Positions 18,548 to 27,859 are shown, counted from the stretch's first letter. The stretch: DNA of 53,866 nucleotides from Defluviitaleaceae bacterium (GCA_009788055.1 WQSG01000015.1:1-53866), one strand, 5' to 3'. The notes: a model not told the origin generated them from the letters alone. A program made the numbers and translations.

Positions 18548-19450
18548 ATGATTGATTGTTTGATTATAGGCGGCGGGCCGGCGGGCGCAACGGCGGCGGT
18601 GTATGTGGCGCGGGCGGGGCTTGGGGCGGTGGTTGTCTATAAGGATTTTGGCGCGCTGGAGACAGCGGAGAGCGTGGAAAATTTTTACGGTTTTGTAAAA
18701 ATAGGCGGGAAGGCGTTGGTTGAGAGGGGTCTAAAGCAAGCGCGGAAAGCGGGCGCGAAAACGATTAGAGATGAAGTTGTGGGGCTGAAAAAGGAGAAGA
18801 GCGGCGTTTTTACTGTGGAGACGGTGAAAAAAGTGTACAAGTGTAAAACCGTGCTTCTTGCGGTGGGTGCGGCACGAAACGCCCCGCGTATTCAAGGGCT
18901 AAAAGATTTTGAGGGACGAGGGATAAGCTATTGCGCCATTTGCGATGGCTTTTTTTATCGCGGAAAAGACGTTGCCGTGCTGGGAAGCGGCGCGTATGCC
19001 CTGCACGAGGTTAAAGATTTGTTGCCGCTTGCGTCTTCCGTGACGGTGCTTACAAACGGGCGCGAACCTGAAATTAAATTCCCCGCCGCCGTAACAATCC
19101 GAACGGAAAAAATCCGCGAAATTACAGGTGCGGAAAAGCCCGCCCTTCCCACGATAATAAAACAGCCGCCCGCAAAAACCGTGAGCGGCATAACATTTGA
19201 AACAGGCGAAGCACTCCCCATTTCGGGAATATTTGTTGCAGACGGCATCGCCAACTGCACAGACCTTGCATTAAAAATAGGCGCGGCAATTAACGAAAAC
19301 AATTCCATCCAAGTGGACGACAAGCAACACACCACAATCCAAGGGCTATGGTCTGCGGGCGACTGCACGGGCGGCCTGAAGCAAATCGCCAAAGCCGCCC
19401 ACGAAGGCACACAGGCAGGAATTAGCATAATCGACTTTTTACGCGATTAA
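18548..19450 (+). CDS. Thioredoxin reductase-like flavoprotein
   Basis: 300 residues of the low-molecular-weight thioredoxin reductase fold. The N-terminal FAD motif IIGGGPAGATAAVY, the VENFYGF segment, the redox-active dithiol in SYCAICDG (CxxC) and the C-terminal SAGDCTGGLKQI are present. The nucleotide-binding half reads VLGSGAYA and lacks the HRR-type motif that recognises the NADPH 2'-phosphate, having VLTNGREPE instead. It may therefore use NADH or ferredoxin, as some clostridial enzymes do, rather than NADPH (inference). No thioredoxin gene is adjacent. It ends in a 4-base convergent overlap with the ATP-grasp gene. Confidence 0.85.
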   Translation: MIDCLIIGGGPAGATAAVYVARAGLGAVVVYKDFGALETAESVENFYGFVKIGGKALVERGLKQARKAGAKTIRDEVVGLKKEKSGVFTVETVKKVYKCKTVLLAVGAARNAPRIQGLKDFEGRGISYCAICDGFFYRGKDVAVLGSGAYALHEVKDLLPLASSVTVLTNGREPEIKFPAAVTIRTEKIREITGAEKPALPTIIKQPPAKTVSGITFETGEALPISGIFVADGIANCTDLALKIGAAINENNSIQVDDKQHTTIQGLWSAGDCTGGLKQIAKAAHEGTQAGISIIDFLRD

Positions 19451-20250
19451 TACCAACTTGCCATCAACTCCACAGCCTGCGCGAAGATATCCTTTATTGC
19501 GGGGCGAAGGTGAGGCAGTTGTTCCAGAAGTTGGGCGGCTTGTACGCCTGAATTTATTTCCATTACGGAAAGTTTGCCTGATGGCGATTCTGCGATATCC
19601 ACCGTTGCGAAGGTGATGCCGATGCAATTTGCGGCGCGAACGGCAAGGTTAAGCATTTCGCGGTTTTTTTCTTCACTGCAAAGTTCAAATGCAGACGCGC
19701 CTTGCGAAAGATTATGCTGCCAAGAATTGCCGCTGGTTTTCCCGTATGAAAACAGGCTTTTGCCGTTTAGGCAGAACACACGATACTCGTTTTTAATCTC
19801 CACAAAGGGCGAAATTGCGGCATCGGGATGGTTTTTGAAAATGGTGTGCAGGGCGGTTTCCAGTTCGGGCGGGCTTTGGCACAGGAAAACATCTTGCCCC
19901 ATACTGCCTTGGTTGGGCTTTACCACAACCTTGTTGCTGTATTTTTCAAAGAGTTGCAAGGCATATGCCCACTCGCCGTCTTTTCTGCCTATGCGGCGAA
20001 GGGGGTTGAACACGAGTTCGTGCGGCACGGCGGGGATTGCGGCGTTGTTTAGAATCAAGGCGCAAGCGGTTTTGTCGCAAGCGATACGGTCTGCCGCGGC
20101 GGAGTTTAAATCCCAAAACGCGCCGAATATATGCCGATGCACTCCGTTTTTCGTAAGCCGTGTTATGTAATCAAAAGAAAGGCATTCAATTTGAATGCCT
20201 TTTTCTGCGCAGATTTCTTTTATAAACTCATTTTTTGTATGCTCATTCAT
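19447..20250 (-). CDS. ATP-grasp protein (RimK/YheC-like)
   Basis: 267 residues. An ATP-grasp core is visible: KVVVKPNQGSMGQDVFLC (nucleotide-binding lysine and glycine loop), EYRVFCLNGK and, near the end, VMEINSGVQA with the acidic metal ligands. Enzymes of this fold ligate a carboxylate to an amine or thiol via an acyl-phosphate; the substrate here is unknown. It overlaps the CDP-alcohol transferase gene by eight bases and is the last gene of the birA-ruvB-nth run. Its stop codon overlaps that of the convergent flavoprotein gene. Confidence 0.8.
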   Translation of the reverse strand: MNEHTKNEFIKEICAEKGIQIECLSFDYITRLTKNGVHRHIFGAFWDLNSAAADRIACDKTACALILNNAAIPAVPHELVFNPLRRIGRKDGEWAYALQLFEKYSNKVVVKPNQGSMGQDVFLCQSPPELETALHTIFKNHPDAAISPFVEIKNEYRVFCLNGKSLFSYGKTSGNSWQHNLSQGASAFELCSEEKNREMLNLAVRAANCIGITFATVDIAESPSGKLSVMEINSGVQAAQLLEQLPHLRPAIKDIFAQAVELMASWY

Positions 20251-20818
20251 TTGCGGTAAGTTTTTCCCTTCTGAACCTAAGTGCTTGGCGGATGCCGCCT
20301 ATGTCGCGGTTGGGTTCGGGAAGAACGGCGTTGATTGCCACCTCTTCAAGAAGGAACAGCGTGGCGTAAATTCCAAGGAAGAAAACAACGATGTTTGCGT
20401 CCACCACAAGCTGGAACAGCGGGAACATTAAAAGCAGAACCGCGCCCGTTTTATTCCCAAATGTATGAACCAGCGAAAGCTGTTTTAAATTTATATAGCC
20501 CACAATTAAACCGATTGCTTTAAGCGACAACGCCCAAATTATAATGCCAACGGAAAGCGTTGTAAGTTCCAACACAGGGGCTACGCGGACTACTGCAATG
20601 GTTGCAAATATGTAATCCGCCATGCCGTCAAGGTTTGCACCAAGAGGGGTCGCTACGTTAAACTTGCGCGCAATTGGCCCGTCAATCATGTCCGTAATGC
20701 CGCCGAATGTGTACAGCACAAAAAACGGCAACGAAAGCGGAACAACAAAAATCAAACCAACTGCCAAAATAATTCTTGTAATGGAAAGGGTATTTGGCAC
20801 GTACTTTATAATGCTCAT
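20243..20818 (-). CDS. CDP-alcohol phosphatidyltransferase
   Basis: Membrane enzyme that moves a phosphatidyl group from CDP-diacylglycerol to an alcohol such as glycerol-3-phosphate, inositol-phosphate or serine. 191 residues with about six hydrophobic helices. The family catalytic motif D-G-x2-A-R-x8-G-x3-D-x3-D is complete (begins DGPIAR, ends GANLDGMAD, about residues 46-68). The alcohol cannot be assigned from this alone; a PgsA-like role is the default. It overlaps the ATP-grasp gene (eight bases) and follows nth by 39 bases. Confidence 0.88.
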   Translation of the reverse strand: MSIIKYVPNTLSITRIILAVGLIFVVPLSLPFFVLYTFGGITDMIDGPIARKFNVATPLGANLDGMADYIFATIAVVRVAPVLELTTLSVGIIIWALSLKAIGLIVGYINLKQLSLVHTFGNKTGAVLLLMFPLFQLVVDANIVVFFLGIYATLFLLEEVAINAVLPEPNRDIGGIRQALRFRREKLTANE

Positions 20819-20857
20819 CTCATTCGTCCTTTCGTCTTGGATTGTACCGATAATATC

Positions 20858-21490
20858 TCATGTTTTAGCGTGTCCGTCAATTGAAAAACATTGGATTTTT
20901 AGTGCGCAAATATCACATTTGGGTTTTCTTGCAAAACACACTTGCCGTCCGTGTGTGATTGCTTGTTGGTTATATGAAATCCAATGGCTTTGCGGCAGAA
21001 TTTCCATCAGTTCGTGTTCGATTTTAACGGGGCAGGTTTGACGGACAAGCCCTAAGCGGTTTGAAACACGTTTAACGTGTGTATCTACTACTATGCTGGG
21101 AATTTTGAAGATATGTCCGCGCACCACGTTTGCGGTTTTACGTCCCACACCGGGCAACGCGGTGAGTAGCGAAATATCGGACGGAACTTCGCCGCCGTGA
21201 TGCTTTAGCAGTTTCATAGCACTGCCCTGCAAATGCCGCGCCTTGTTGCGGTAAAAGCCCGTTTGAAAAACGGCTTTCTCCAGCTCATGTATGTCCGCGT
21301 TTGCGAAATCTTGAAGGGTAGGGAACTGCACGAACAATTTTTCCGTTACCATATTAACGCAGTCGTCTGTGCATTGCGCACTTAAAATAGTGGCAAAAAG
21401 TAATTGCCACGGCGTTTGGTAATTCAAGAAGCATTTTCCGTCGAAAGGGTAAAGTTCGTCAAAGATTTTCAAAATCTCGCCGATGTTCAT
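20858..21490 (-). CDS. nth: Endonuclease III (DNA glycosylase/AP lyase)
   Basis: Base-excision repair enzyme removing oxidised pyrimidines. 210 residues, the usual length. The helix-hairpin-helix [12 protein letters not shown] with the catalytic lysine, the catalytic aspartate in VDTHVKR, and the C-terminal four-cysteine iron-sulphur cluster (C-x6-C-x2-C-x5-C, from [17 protein letters not shown]) are intact. The ATG overlaps the ruvB stop codon (ATGA), indicating translational coupling. Confidence 0.97.
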   Translation of the reverse strand: MNIGEILKIFDELYPFDGKCFLNYQTPWQLLFATILSAQCTDDCVNMVTEKLFVQFPTLQDFANADIHELEKAVFQTGFYRNKARHLQGSAMKLLKHHGGEVPSDISLLTALPGVGRKTANVVRGHIFKIPSIVVDTHVKRVSNRLGLVRQTCPVKIEHELMEILPQSHWISYNQQAITHGRQVCFARKPKCDICALKIQCFSIDGHAKT

Positions 21491-22530
21491 AATGACAACT
21501 GCCCCCCGTTGTCGTAGCTTTGGAAATGTTCCAGCCCAAGATGGCTGTACGCAAGACGTGTTGCGGTGCGCCCTCGCGGGGTGCGCTGAATAAACCCGAG
21601 TTGCAATAAATATGGCTCTGCAACGTCTTCCAGCGTGCCTGCCTCTTCATCTATGCTGGCGGCAAGGGTGTCCAGCCCAACGGGGCCGCCGCCGAATTTT
21701 TCTATTATCGCAAGCAGAATTTTCTTGTCTACCGTGTCCAAACCAAGGCGGTCTATTTCCAATTTGTCCAGCGAAGAAACCGCAACTTCTTCCGTGATTA
21801 CGCCGTCGAATTTCACCTGCGCAAAATCGCGAACGCGCTTCAACAGACGGTTTACAATACGCGGCGTTCCCCTTGCGCGGCGGGCGATTTCTTCCGCGCC
21901 TTTTTCTTCAATTTCCACGCCCAAAACCCCCGCCGAGCGAATTATTATTTTTTGCAAATCCGCAACGCTGTACGGCTCTAAATGATGCACAACGCCAAAA
22001 CGGTCGCGCAAAGGCGCGGTTAATAAACCGATTCGCGTTGTCGCGCCGATTAACGTAAATTTCGGCAAATCAAGCCTGATACTCCGCGCACCCGGCCCTT
22101 TGCCGATTATGATATCAAAAACAAAATCCTCCATTGCAGAATACAACATCTCTTCAACCGTGCGATTAAGCCTGTGAATTTCGTCAATAAAAAGAAAATC
22201 GCCCTCGTTAAGGTCGTTTAAAATGGCGGCAATATCGCCGGGGCGTTCTATCGCAGGGCCCGTTGTGACACGCAACTGCGCATTCATCGCCCCCGCAATA
22301 ATGGACGAAAGCGTGGTTTTTCCAAGTCCGGGTTGCCCATACAGCAAAACATGGTCAAGTGTCTCACCGCGCCCAAGGGCGGCTTGCACAAAAACCTGCA
22401 TATTCTCCTTTACCTTCTCCTGCCCGATATAATCCTCAAACCGCGCAGGCCGCAGTTTTACTTCAATTTCCTCATCAAGTTCACGGCTAAACCCCGTAGT
22501 ATTCAACCGCGTAGGCGCATTATTTTCCAC
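21487..22530 (-). CDS. ruvB: Holliday junction branch migration ATPase RuvB
   Basis: Hexameric AAA+ motor that drives branch migration with RuvA. Walker A ([11 protein letters not shown]), Walker B (FIDEIHRL), the sensor region IGATTRIG and the C-terminal winged helix are all present. A TTG at 22536 is only two bases from a GGAG site, while the GTG at 22530 is eight bases downstream of it and is preferred (347 residues). RuvA and RuvC are not in the window. A 14-bp tandem repeat spans its translation start and the end of birA. Confidence 0.97.
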   Translation of the reverse strand: MENNAPTRLNTTGFSRELDEEIEVKLRPARFEDYIGQEKVKENMQVFVQAALGRGETLDHVLLYGQPGLGKTTLSSIIAGAMNAQLRVTTGPAIERPGDIAAILNDLNEGDFLFIDEIHRLNRTVEEMLYSAMEDFVFDIIIGKGPGARSIRLDLPKFTLIGATTRIGLLTAPLRDRFGVVHHLEPYSVADLQKIIIRSAGVLGVEIEEKGAEEIARRARGTPRIVNRLLKRVRDFAQVKFDGVITEEVAVSSLDKLEIDRLGLDTVDKKILLAIIEKFGGGPVGLDTLAASIDEEAGTLEDVAEPYLLQLGFIQRTPRGRTATRLAYSHLGLEHFQSYDNGGQLSL

Positions 22531-22559
22531 TCTCAACTCTCCACTCTCAACTCTCCACT
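22527..22559. repeat. 14-bp tandem repeat at the birA/ruvB junction
   Basis: CCACTCTCAACTCT occurs twice head to tail (22527-22540, 22541-22554), followed by CCACTTTCC. On the minus strand it supplies the last codons and stop of birA and the ribosome site and candidate start codons of ruvB, so the unit is functional sequence that was probably duplicated by slippage. Confidence 0.75.
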
Positions 22560-23554
22560 TTCCTCACCCTTACTTCGCCTGAGGAAAGCGAAAGCACTTC
22601 GCCGTTTTCTGTTCGTACAATAAGCCGCCCTGTTTCGTCTATGTCTGTGGCGGTTGCGGTGAAATCTTTGCCCGCGCCGTGTGTGCCCGACACGATAATT
22701 TCCTCGCCGATAAACAGTAAGCGTTCGCGGTATTTTTTTAGGAAGTTTTCTTGCGCCCGTTGCGCCGTATCCAACGCCGCCATGTTGTTAATAATTTCCG
22801 CCGCAAGACGGTTTCGTGTGGCGGTTGGTTTTTCGGCGGCGGCGAAAATCGTGCCTATTACGTTTTGCAATTCTTGCGGTACGCCCTCTTGCGGCGTGAT
22901 GAAATTAACGCCTATGCCAACCACAATCCAACTTATTGTGCCGCTTTCGTAGTCGGCTACGGCTTCCGTGGAAATGCCGCAGATTTTCTTTCCGTCAAAA
23001 AAAATATCGTTTACCCATTTAATTTGCGTTTCTTTTTCGCAAACCGTTTTAATGGCGTCGCACACTGCCACCGCCGAAAAAGCCGTAACAAGCGTTGGCA
23101 CGTCCAGCCAGATTTCTTGCGGACGAAGAATCAGACTCATGTAAACGCTACAGCCTTTTGGGGAGAAAAAACTTCTGCCATAACGTCCGCGCCCTGCGGT
23201 TTGATGGTCTGCAAGCACCACCGTTCCGTGTTCCGCGCCCGAAATTGCAAGCTGTTTCGCGGTTATATTTGTGGACTCCAACGAAGGTTCAACGATTATT
23301 TTTCTGCCGCGTTCCGTTTCGCCCGCGTCACGCAAAAAAGGCAATATCCCCTGCGCAGACAAAATATCGTTTTCCCCCGAAAGGCAGTAGCCACGCTTGG
23401 TTGCCGCCGTAATTACATAGCCCTCTTTTTCAAGTTCCTTCACGGCTTTCCAAACGGCGGCGCGGCTTATTCCCAACTGCCCCGCGATAAATTCGCCCGA
23501 AATACTTTGCCCTCTGTTGCGTTCTAAAAGTTCAAGCAAGTTTTTTTTCGTCAA
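22547..23554 (-). CDS. birA: Biotin-protein ligase and biotin operon repressor
   Basis: Attaches biotin to carboxylase carrier domains and, in the bifunctional form seen here, represses biotin genes. 335 residues: an N-terminal winged helix-turn-helix (about 1-62, with the recognition-helix stretch [12 protein letters not shown]), the ligase catalytic domain with the GRGRYGRSF loop and KWVNDIFF, and a C-terminal SH3-like cap. The start is a TTG at 23554, eight bases after CGGAG. No biotin synthesis genes are in the window. It heads the run into ruvB. Confidence 0.95.
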   Translation of the reverse strand: MTKKNLLELLERNRGQSISGEFIAGQLGISRAAVWKAVKELEKEGYVITAATKRGYCLSGENDILSAQGILPFLRDAGETERGRKIIVEPSLESTNITAKQLAISGAEHGTVVLADHQTAGRGRYGRSFFSPKGCSVYMSLILRPQEIWLDVPTLVTAFSAVAVCDAIKTVCEKETQIKWVNDIFFDGKKICGISTEAVADYESGTISWIVVGIGVNFITPQEGVPQELQNVIGTIFAAAEKPTATRNRLAAEIINNMAALDTAQRAQENFLKKYRERLLFIGEEIIVSGTHGAGKDFTATATDIDETGRLIVRTENGEVLSLSSGEVRVRKVES

Positions 23555-23578
23555 AATAAAAACTCCGTCCCTACTGCG

Positions 23579-24361
23579 TTACCAATTAACATCCTCAAAC
23601 TCGTTCTTAGACAGCTTGTTGCGCAGGTTAAAGAGACTTTTTCCAAGGGAGTCGAAAGGGTTTGCGCCGTAGCATTCGTCCTGCCCGATTATTGCGTATT
23701 CGATGCCTGCCTCTTCGGCGGCGTTCATGATTCGTGGCCAGTTTAAGTTGCCTTCCATAACTTCGCACATACGACTTATGCCCTCTATGACGGCAAAGTC
23801 CCGCAAATTAAGAAGGCTTGCGCGGGATTTTAACCGCGTAATCCAGTGCGTAGGGTCTGCGCCGCCCGCTTGCATCCAGTAAGTATCCAGCGCGAAATTT
23901 GCATCGCGGAAGTTTTCGCGGATAAATTCTATCGCCAGTTTTCCGTCGTATCTTTCAAATTCAAAATGATGATGGTGATACAAAAGTTGCATCCCCTCTT
24001 CTTTTATTTGCCGCGCCGCCGTTGTAAATTCCAAAAAAAACTGCAAAAAGCCGCCCTTGCTAAGTTCATATTTTTTTGGAAGCCTGTCGATACAAACAAA
24101 TTTTGCGTTCATCATTTTATGCGCCGCAATAACTTCCTGTAAGTTGTCTTTGATTTCGTCCGGGTCGGGGCAGGTGCCCACAATTTCCAGCCCGTGCGCT
24201 TGGCAGGTTTCTGCAATTTCCGCAGGCGGAATTTCCGAGCTTACCCCCGCCACCTGCACACATTCAAACCCCAAGCGCGAAATTTTTTTAATGCTCCCTG
24301 CAAAATCCTTGTGCGTTTGCATAAAATCGCGAATTGTATAAAGTTGCGCTCCGTATTTCAT
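23579..24361 (-). CDS. Sugar phosphate isomerase/epimerase family protein
   Basis: TIM-barrel protein of the xylose isomerase-like/AP endonuclease 2 family, 260 residues. Family features are YGAQLYTIRDF at the start, HHHHFEF in the middle and LDTYWMQAGG. These provide the metal-binding His, Glu and Asp positions. The reaction and sugar are unknown. An ATG at 24382 would add seven residues, but the ATG at 24361 has GGAGG nine bases upstream and is preferred. It is divergent from the cohesin/dockerin gene and 24 bases upstream of birA. Confidence 0.8.
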   Translation of the reverse strand: MKYGAQLYTIRDFMQTHKDFAGSIKKISRLGFECVQVAGVSSEIPPAEIAETCQAHGLEIVGTCPDPDEIKDNLQEVIAAHKMMNAKFVCIDRLPKKYELSKGGFLQFFLEFTTAARQIKEEGMQLLYHHHHFEFERYDGKLAIEFIRENFRDANFALDTYWMQAGGADPTHWITRLKSRASLLNLRDFAVIEGISRMCEVMEGNLNWPRIMNAAEEAGIEYAIIGQDECYGANPFDSLGKSLFNLRNKLSKNEFEDVNW

Positions 24362-24450
24362 TTTATAAACCCTCCATTTCATTCCCTTATTTGTACTTTA
24401 AATATGCGGTTTCGTCAAGATTGCGGGCGCAACATCGAATGTATGTTCCG

Positions 24451-24479
24451 TTTACATAAAAAGTTGCAAGATGTAAAAT
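24451..24479 (+). promoter_or_regulatory. SigA promoter for the cohesin/dockerin gene
   Basis: TTTACA and TAAAAT with 17 bases between, 38 bases before the start codon at 24518. It supports that start over longer in-frame extensions, which would lie upstream of the transcript. Confidence 0.6.
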
Positions 24480-24517
24480 GGTTATTAATAAAAAACATGG
24501 AAGAAAGAGGGGAAGAT

Positions 24518-26872
24518 ATGTATAAGAATTTTAAACGTGTTTTGTGCGTACTTATGGTTTTTGTTTTGGCGGCGGGCGTTTTGCCCGTGACGGCAAACGA
24601 TTTCCGCATTACCACAACGGAAATACCGCCCGCCATCGTTGGCGAATGGTTTGAGTTTCAGATGGAGTACGAGGGCGACCCGGGAAGTAGTCGTATGTGG
24701 TTTGTAAACGGACCGCAAGCATGGGGCTGGATGTTACCCGCAGGGCTTAGCATTTGCAGTGACTTGGGCATAATTTCCGGCACACCCACGCAAGTAACCG
24801 ACGGCACGCAAGTGATGACTGTGGGCGTTGAAACTTCGTGGGGCAAATACATGGTTGATTTGGTATTTCAGGTTTTGCCCCAATCTGCGGGCGGCGCGGA
24901 AGAATTACGTGACGAATTGTTGCGGCACTTAGCCCATGCGGAAGAATTGGCTGTTACCACATTTGTAAGCGAGGATGGTTCGGACGTTCCCGTGAACATT
25001 TATTGGGTAACAACGGTAATAATAAACGATTTTTGGATAGCTATTAATGCGGCGCAGGAAGTTTTAAACGAGGTTGGTGCTTTTGACGCGGCATCAGATA
25101 TTACCGTGCTGGAAAATGCGATTGCCACACTTGAAGCGGCGGTTGGCGTATTTATTGCGGCACGGCAACCGGGGCGGTATGCCCCCGCACTGCAAATCAC
25201 CACGGCAGAAATTCCGCCCGCCATTGTTGGCGAATGGTTTAGCTACACGCTTGGACACGCAAACGCCCAAGGCGATGTTACTTGGCGCATTACAGGTTCG
25301 CTTCCGTTCGGGCTTACGTTTTCGTCGGATGGTACAATTTCCGGCGTACCAATAGCGGCGGGTGAGGTTTGGCCGTCCTTCCACGTAAGCGACAACAGAA
25401 ATCAAAACCTTACACGCGCAATGTCCGTGCGTGTTCTTGCGGCGGGAGGCATTGCGGATTTACCGCCCTTCACCATTCAGCTGGTGGGGTCGTATATTGG
25501 CGACGGGCAAGGCGTGGTAGCCATCTATCTGTATTCCGAAGACGACTCCGATTTTCAGGGACTAAGCTGGGTATCTTTTGATATGCAACATTGCAGTGAT
25601 ACCATATCATTTGACGACTTCACGATTTTGCAGGGCGAGGGGTACATTCATACGCCAAACCTCGGCAGCCCGTGTTTCCTTAGCGGGTGGTTTGATGCTT
25701 TAGATACAACACCCATTCATGAGGGGGCGGTTGCTCGGGTTTATTTCACCGTTTCGGATTGGGTGCAAGTCGGTCACGTTGTTGGCAATTTCAACTTTAC
25801 CATTCTTGAAATTATGGACGCTAACGGAAATTGCTGTTGCACCGGCATTCTTGATGTTGCCAACGTGTGCGTGGAAAACGCCGCCTTCACCGTCGGGCAA
25901 CAAAACGGCGGAGACCCGTTGCCCGTTATAACGGGCGTAACAATAACGCGCCATTCGGCAACGGTTGCACATGGCGAAACGGCGGTATTTTATGCGGAAG
26001 TTCACGGCAACTACCTCTATTGTATGGACACACACGGGCTTGTGAATTGGGCGGCAACCGCGGGTAATATGTTTGGCGGCTTTTTAACCGTTCCCGCAAC
26101 TGTTTCGGCAGGTACGGTTATCACCGTAACCGCAACGTCTGTGTTCGACCCTACAGTTTCCGCAACGGCGACAATCACTGTGGTTGCGCCGCCCGTTAGC
26201 GTTCCGCCGATAGAACCCATGCCCGACGGCCCTGCAATTTCCGTTGCAACGGTTTTTGCCCGCCCGTCCGAAACGGTTAATGTAACCGTTCGTTTGGATA
26301 GAAACCCCGGTTTTGCCGCGATGATGTTGCAAGTAGACCTTCCCGACTACGCAACCCTCATAAGCTACAATGTTCCGAACACCGTTTTGCAAAACACGGG
26401 GCTTGTTCGCCCGCGTAACGGCGCGGATTTTGTAGAGCCGAACACGCCGACAAGCATAACGGGAACATTCCATATGGGCTGGTTGCTTGCGGAAAATTTC
26501 ACCGCAGACACCACCTTGCTTGTGCTCACGCTGGAAATTTGCTCGGACGCACCGCTGGAGCTTCTGCCAATCAACATAAGCTTTGCAAGCGCAATGGGCG
26601 TTTCGCCGCCGATTAACGCTGACCATGAGCCGCTTGAAATATACATTCGCCAAGGTGGAGTGCATTCCCGCATAGAATTTGTACGCGGAAACGCAAGCGG
26701 CAACGGCGTTTTAGGTTTGCATGATGGGCTTACAATTGCGCGGTATATCGTGGGACACGCGGTAACAATCGACCACACCGCCGCAGACCTAAACGGTGAC
26801 GAAAGGGTTGACCTTGAAGACCTGATGATTTTCATGGGCTGGCTTGTAGGCTATGGTAGCCCCAATGATTAG
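24518..26872 (+). CDS. Secreted protein with He_PIG, cohesin and dockerin domains
   Basis: 784 residues, no catalytic domain seen. A signal peptide (about 1-26, VLMVFVLAAGVLPVTA) is followed by He_PIG/Ig-like domain 1 (about 28-123), a helical spacer (126-221), He_PIG domain 2 (226-308, sharing PPAIVGEWF with the first), a beta domain resembling cohesin (316-461), an Ig-like domain (471-560), a cohesin-like domain (573-715, with NPGFAAMMLQVDLP) and a dockerin-like end (725-781). Only the second dockerin loop is canonical (DLNGDERVDLED); the first is degenerate. The ATG follows AGAGGGGA. It looks like a scaffold or adaptor in an extracellular complex with the protease at 7240 (inference). Confidence 0.82.
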   Translation: MYKNFKRVLCVLMVFVLAAGVLPVTANDFRITTTEIPPAIVGEWFEFQMEYEGDPGSSRMWFVNGPQAWGWMLPAGLSICSDLGIISGTPTQVTDGTQVMTVGVETSWGKYMVDLVFQVLPQSAGGAEELRDELLRHLAHAEELAVTTFVSEDGSDVPVNIYWVTTVIINDFWIAINAAQEVLNEVGAFDAASDITVLENAIATLEAAVGVFIAARQPGRYAPALQITTAEIPPAIVGEWFSYTLGHANAQGDVTWRITGSLPFGLTFSSDGTISGVPIAAGEVWPSFHVSDNRNQNLTRAMSVRVLAAGGIADLPPFTIQLVGSYIGDGQGVVAIYLYSEDDSDFQGLSWVSFDMQHCSDTISFDDFTILQGEGYIHTPNLGSPCFLSGWFDALDTTPIHEGAVARVYFTVSDWVQVGHVVGNFNFTILEIMDANGNCCCTGILDVANVCVENAAFTVGQQNGGDPLPVITGVTITRHSATVAHGETAVFYAEVHGNYLYCMDTHGLVNWAATAGNMFGGFLTVPATVSAGTVITVTATSVFDPTVSATATITVVAPPVSVPPIEPMPDGPAISVATVFARPSETVNVTVRLDRNPGFAAMMLQVDLPDYATLISYNVPNTVLQNTGLVRPRNGADFVEPNTPTSITGTFHMGWLLAENFTADTTLLVLTLEICSDAPLELLPINISFASAMGVSPPINADHEPLEIYIRQGGVHSRIEFVRGNASGNGVLGLHDGLTIARYIVGHAVTIDHTAADLNGDERVDLEDLMIFMGWLVGYGSPND

Positions 26873-27638
26873 ACCGTCAATTAGGTTTTCAATTGCGTTT
26901 TTGGTTATCGCGCTTGTGTGGGTTGTCCCTGCGCAAGCGCGAACCGTAAACGGGAAAATAAACGCGGAAATAATCTACCAAAACGACGCGCTATCCACGC
27001 CACGCCGCAATTTGGCAAACCTCTTGCGAAGCGCGTCTTTCATTCTGCAAACAACGGGAATTTCGCCCGACGGCGCGAACCTTACCCGCGACGAATACTG
27101 GGTAACATCGCACGAGCATTCAACTTTCCGCACCGCCATCCAAACAGCACAAACAACCTACACAGAAAACTTGCCCGTGCTTTCCTACGGCGACGAATTT
27201 TACCTAGCCATCAGCATAAGCGAAAACGCGGGCTTTGCAGGAATGTTCTTCCGTCTGCACCTGCCGCAAGGGCTGGAAATAACCGCAATGCATCTGCATG
27301 AAGAAGACCACCCCGAGTTGAGCGAGAATTTCCAAGGCGTTCGCGGCTGGAACGGCACAGACACCGTTTCCCCACCTCAAACAAACAACGCATACGCGGG
27401 CTGGTTGCGCAACGACGAATTCACTCACGACGGCTACCTCATAACCTACACCATCCGCGTAAACCAACACGCCGCCACCGGCCTAACCGCCCCCATAAAA
27501 CTATCCTTCGGCACCGCAATCCCCAACGCCCTAACAACCCCCATCGACAGACACAACAACCCAATAACAATAGCCCTTCCGGGCGGCTGGACTGTAGACG
27601 GCGCGATTGCGGAAATCGGACAGATAAGAGTTTATTGA
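26853..27638 (+). CDS. Secreted single cohesin-like domain protein
   Basis: 261 residues. A signal peptide (about 1-29, FLVIALVWVVPAQA) and a short linker lead to one cohesin-like beta-sandwich (about 105-255), recognisable from ENAGFAGMFFRLHLPQG. This shares a G-F-A-[GA]-M strand with the cohesins of the S8 protease and the preceding gene. No dockerin or anchor is seen. It overlaps the upstream gene by 20 bases; an inner ATG at 26865 would overlap by eight and is equally possible. Both have weak ribosome sites, so translation is probably coupled. Confidence 0.75.
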   Translation: MVAPMIRPSIRFSIAFLVIALVWVVPAQARTVNGKINAEIIYQNDALSTPRRNLANLLRSASFILQTTGISPDGANLTRDEYWVTSHEHSTFRTAIQTAQTTYTENLPVLSYGDEFYLAISISENAGFAGMFFRLHLPQGLEITAMHLHEEDHPELSENFQGVRGWNGTDTVSPPQTNNAYAGWLRNDEFTHDGYLITYTIRVNQHAATGLTAPIKLSFGTAIPNALTTPIDRHNNPITIALPGGWTVDGAIAEIGQIRVY

Positions 27639-27639
27639 A

Positions 27640-27853
27640 CAATGTAAGTTCTCGGGGCTAAGACCTCGGGGCTCTGCCCCGAACCCCGCAAACTTTTTGA
27701 AAAAAGTTTGAACAAAAACTTTAAATTTTGACTAGCGATAAACTATCTCCAACGCAACACAAAAACCGCGCGAATTGCGCGGTTTTTAATTAAAGTTTTG
27801 ATGAAACTTTTTCAAAAGTTTCCGGGGGTGTGGGGCAGAGCCCCACGGTCTTA
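27640..27853 (-). repeat. Convergent-junction mosaic repeat, copy 1 (inverted)
   Basis: Fills the gap between a plus gene ending at 27638 and a minus gene ending at 27860. From the left it has an ATGTAAGTTCTCGGGG end, a GGGGCTCTGCCCC hairpin, the conserved ACTAGCGATAAAC box, a central terminator hairpin, a CTTTTTCAAAAGTTTCCGG arm, and a second G/C palindrome ending GGTCTT. Read on the minus strand it matches copy 3 over about 36 bases of the arm. It is in opposite orientation to copies 2 and 3. Confidence 0.85.
27761..27787. terminator. Bidirectional terminator hairpin in repeat copy 1
   Basis: AAAAACCGCGC and GCGCGGTTTTT form an 11-bp stem with a 5-base loop and T-runs on both strands. It serves both convergent neighbours. 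Confidence 0.8.
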
Positions 27854-27859
27854 AATTTT

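Noticed and set aside
24194..24517. Long N-terminal extension of the cohesin/dockerin gene
   Set aside because: It would cross the divergent epimerase gene and the promoter at 24451-24479; the signal peptide and ribosome site fix the start at 24518.
26084..26665. A 193-codon Cys/Arg-rich frame on the minus strand
   Set aside because: Shadow of the cohesin/dockerin gene; composition is that of an antisense frame.
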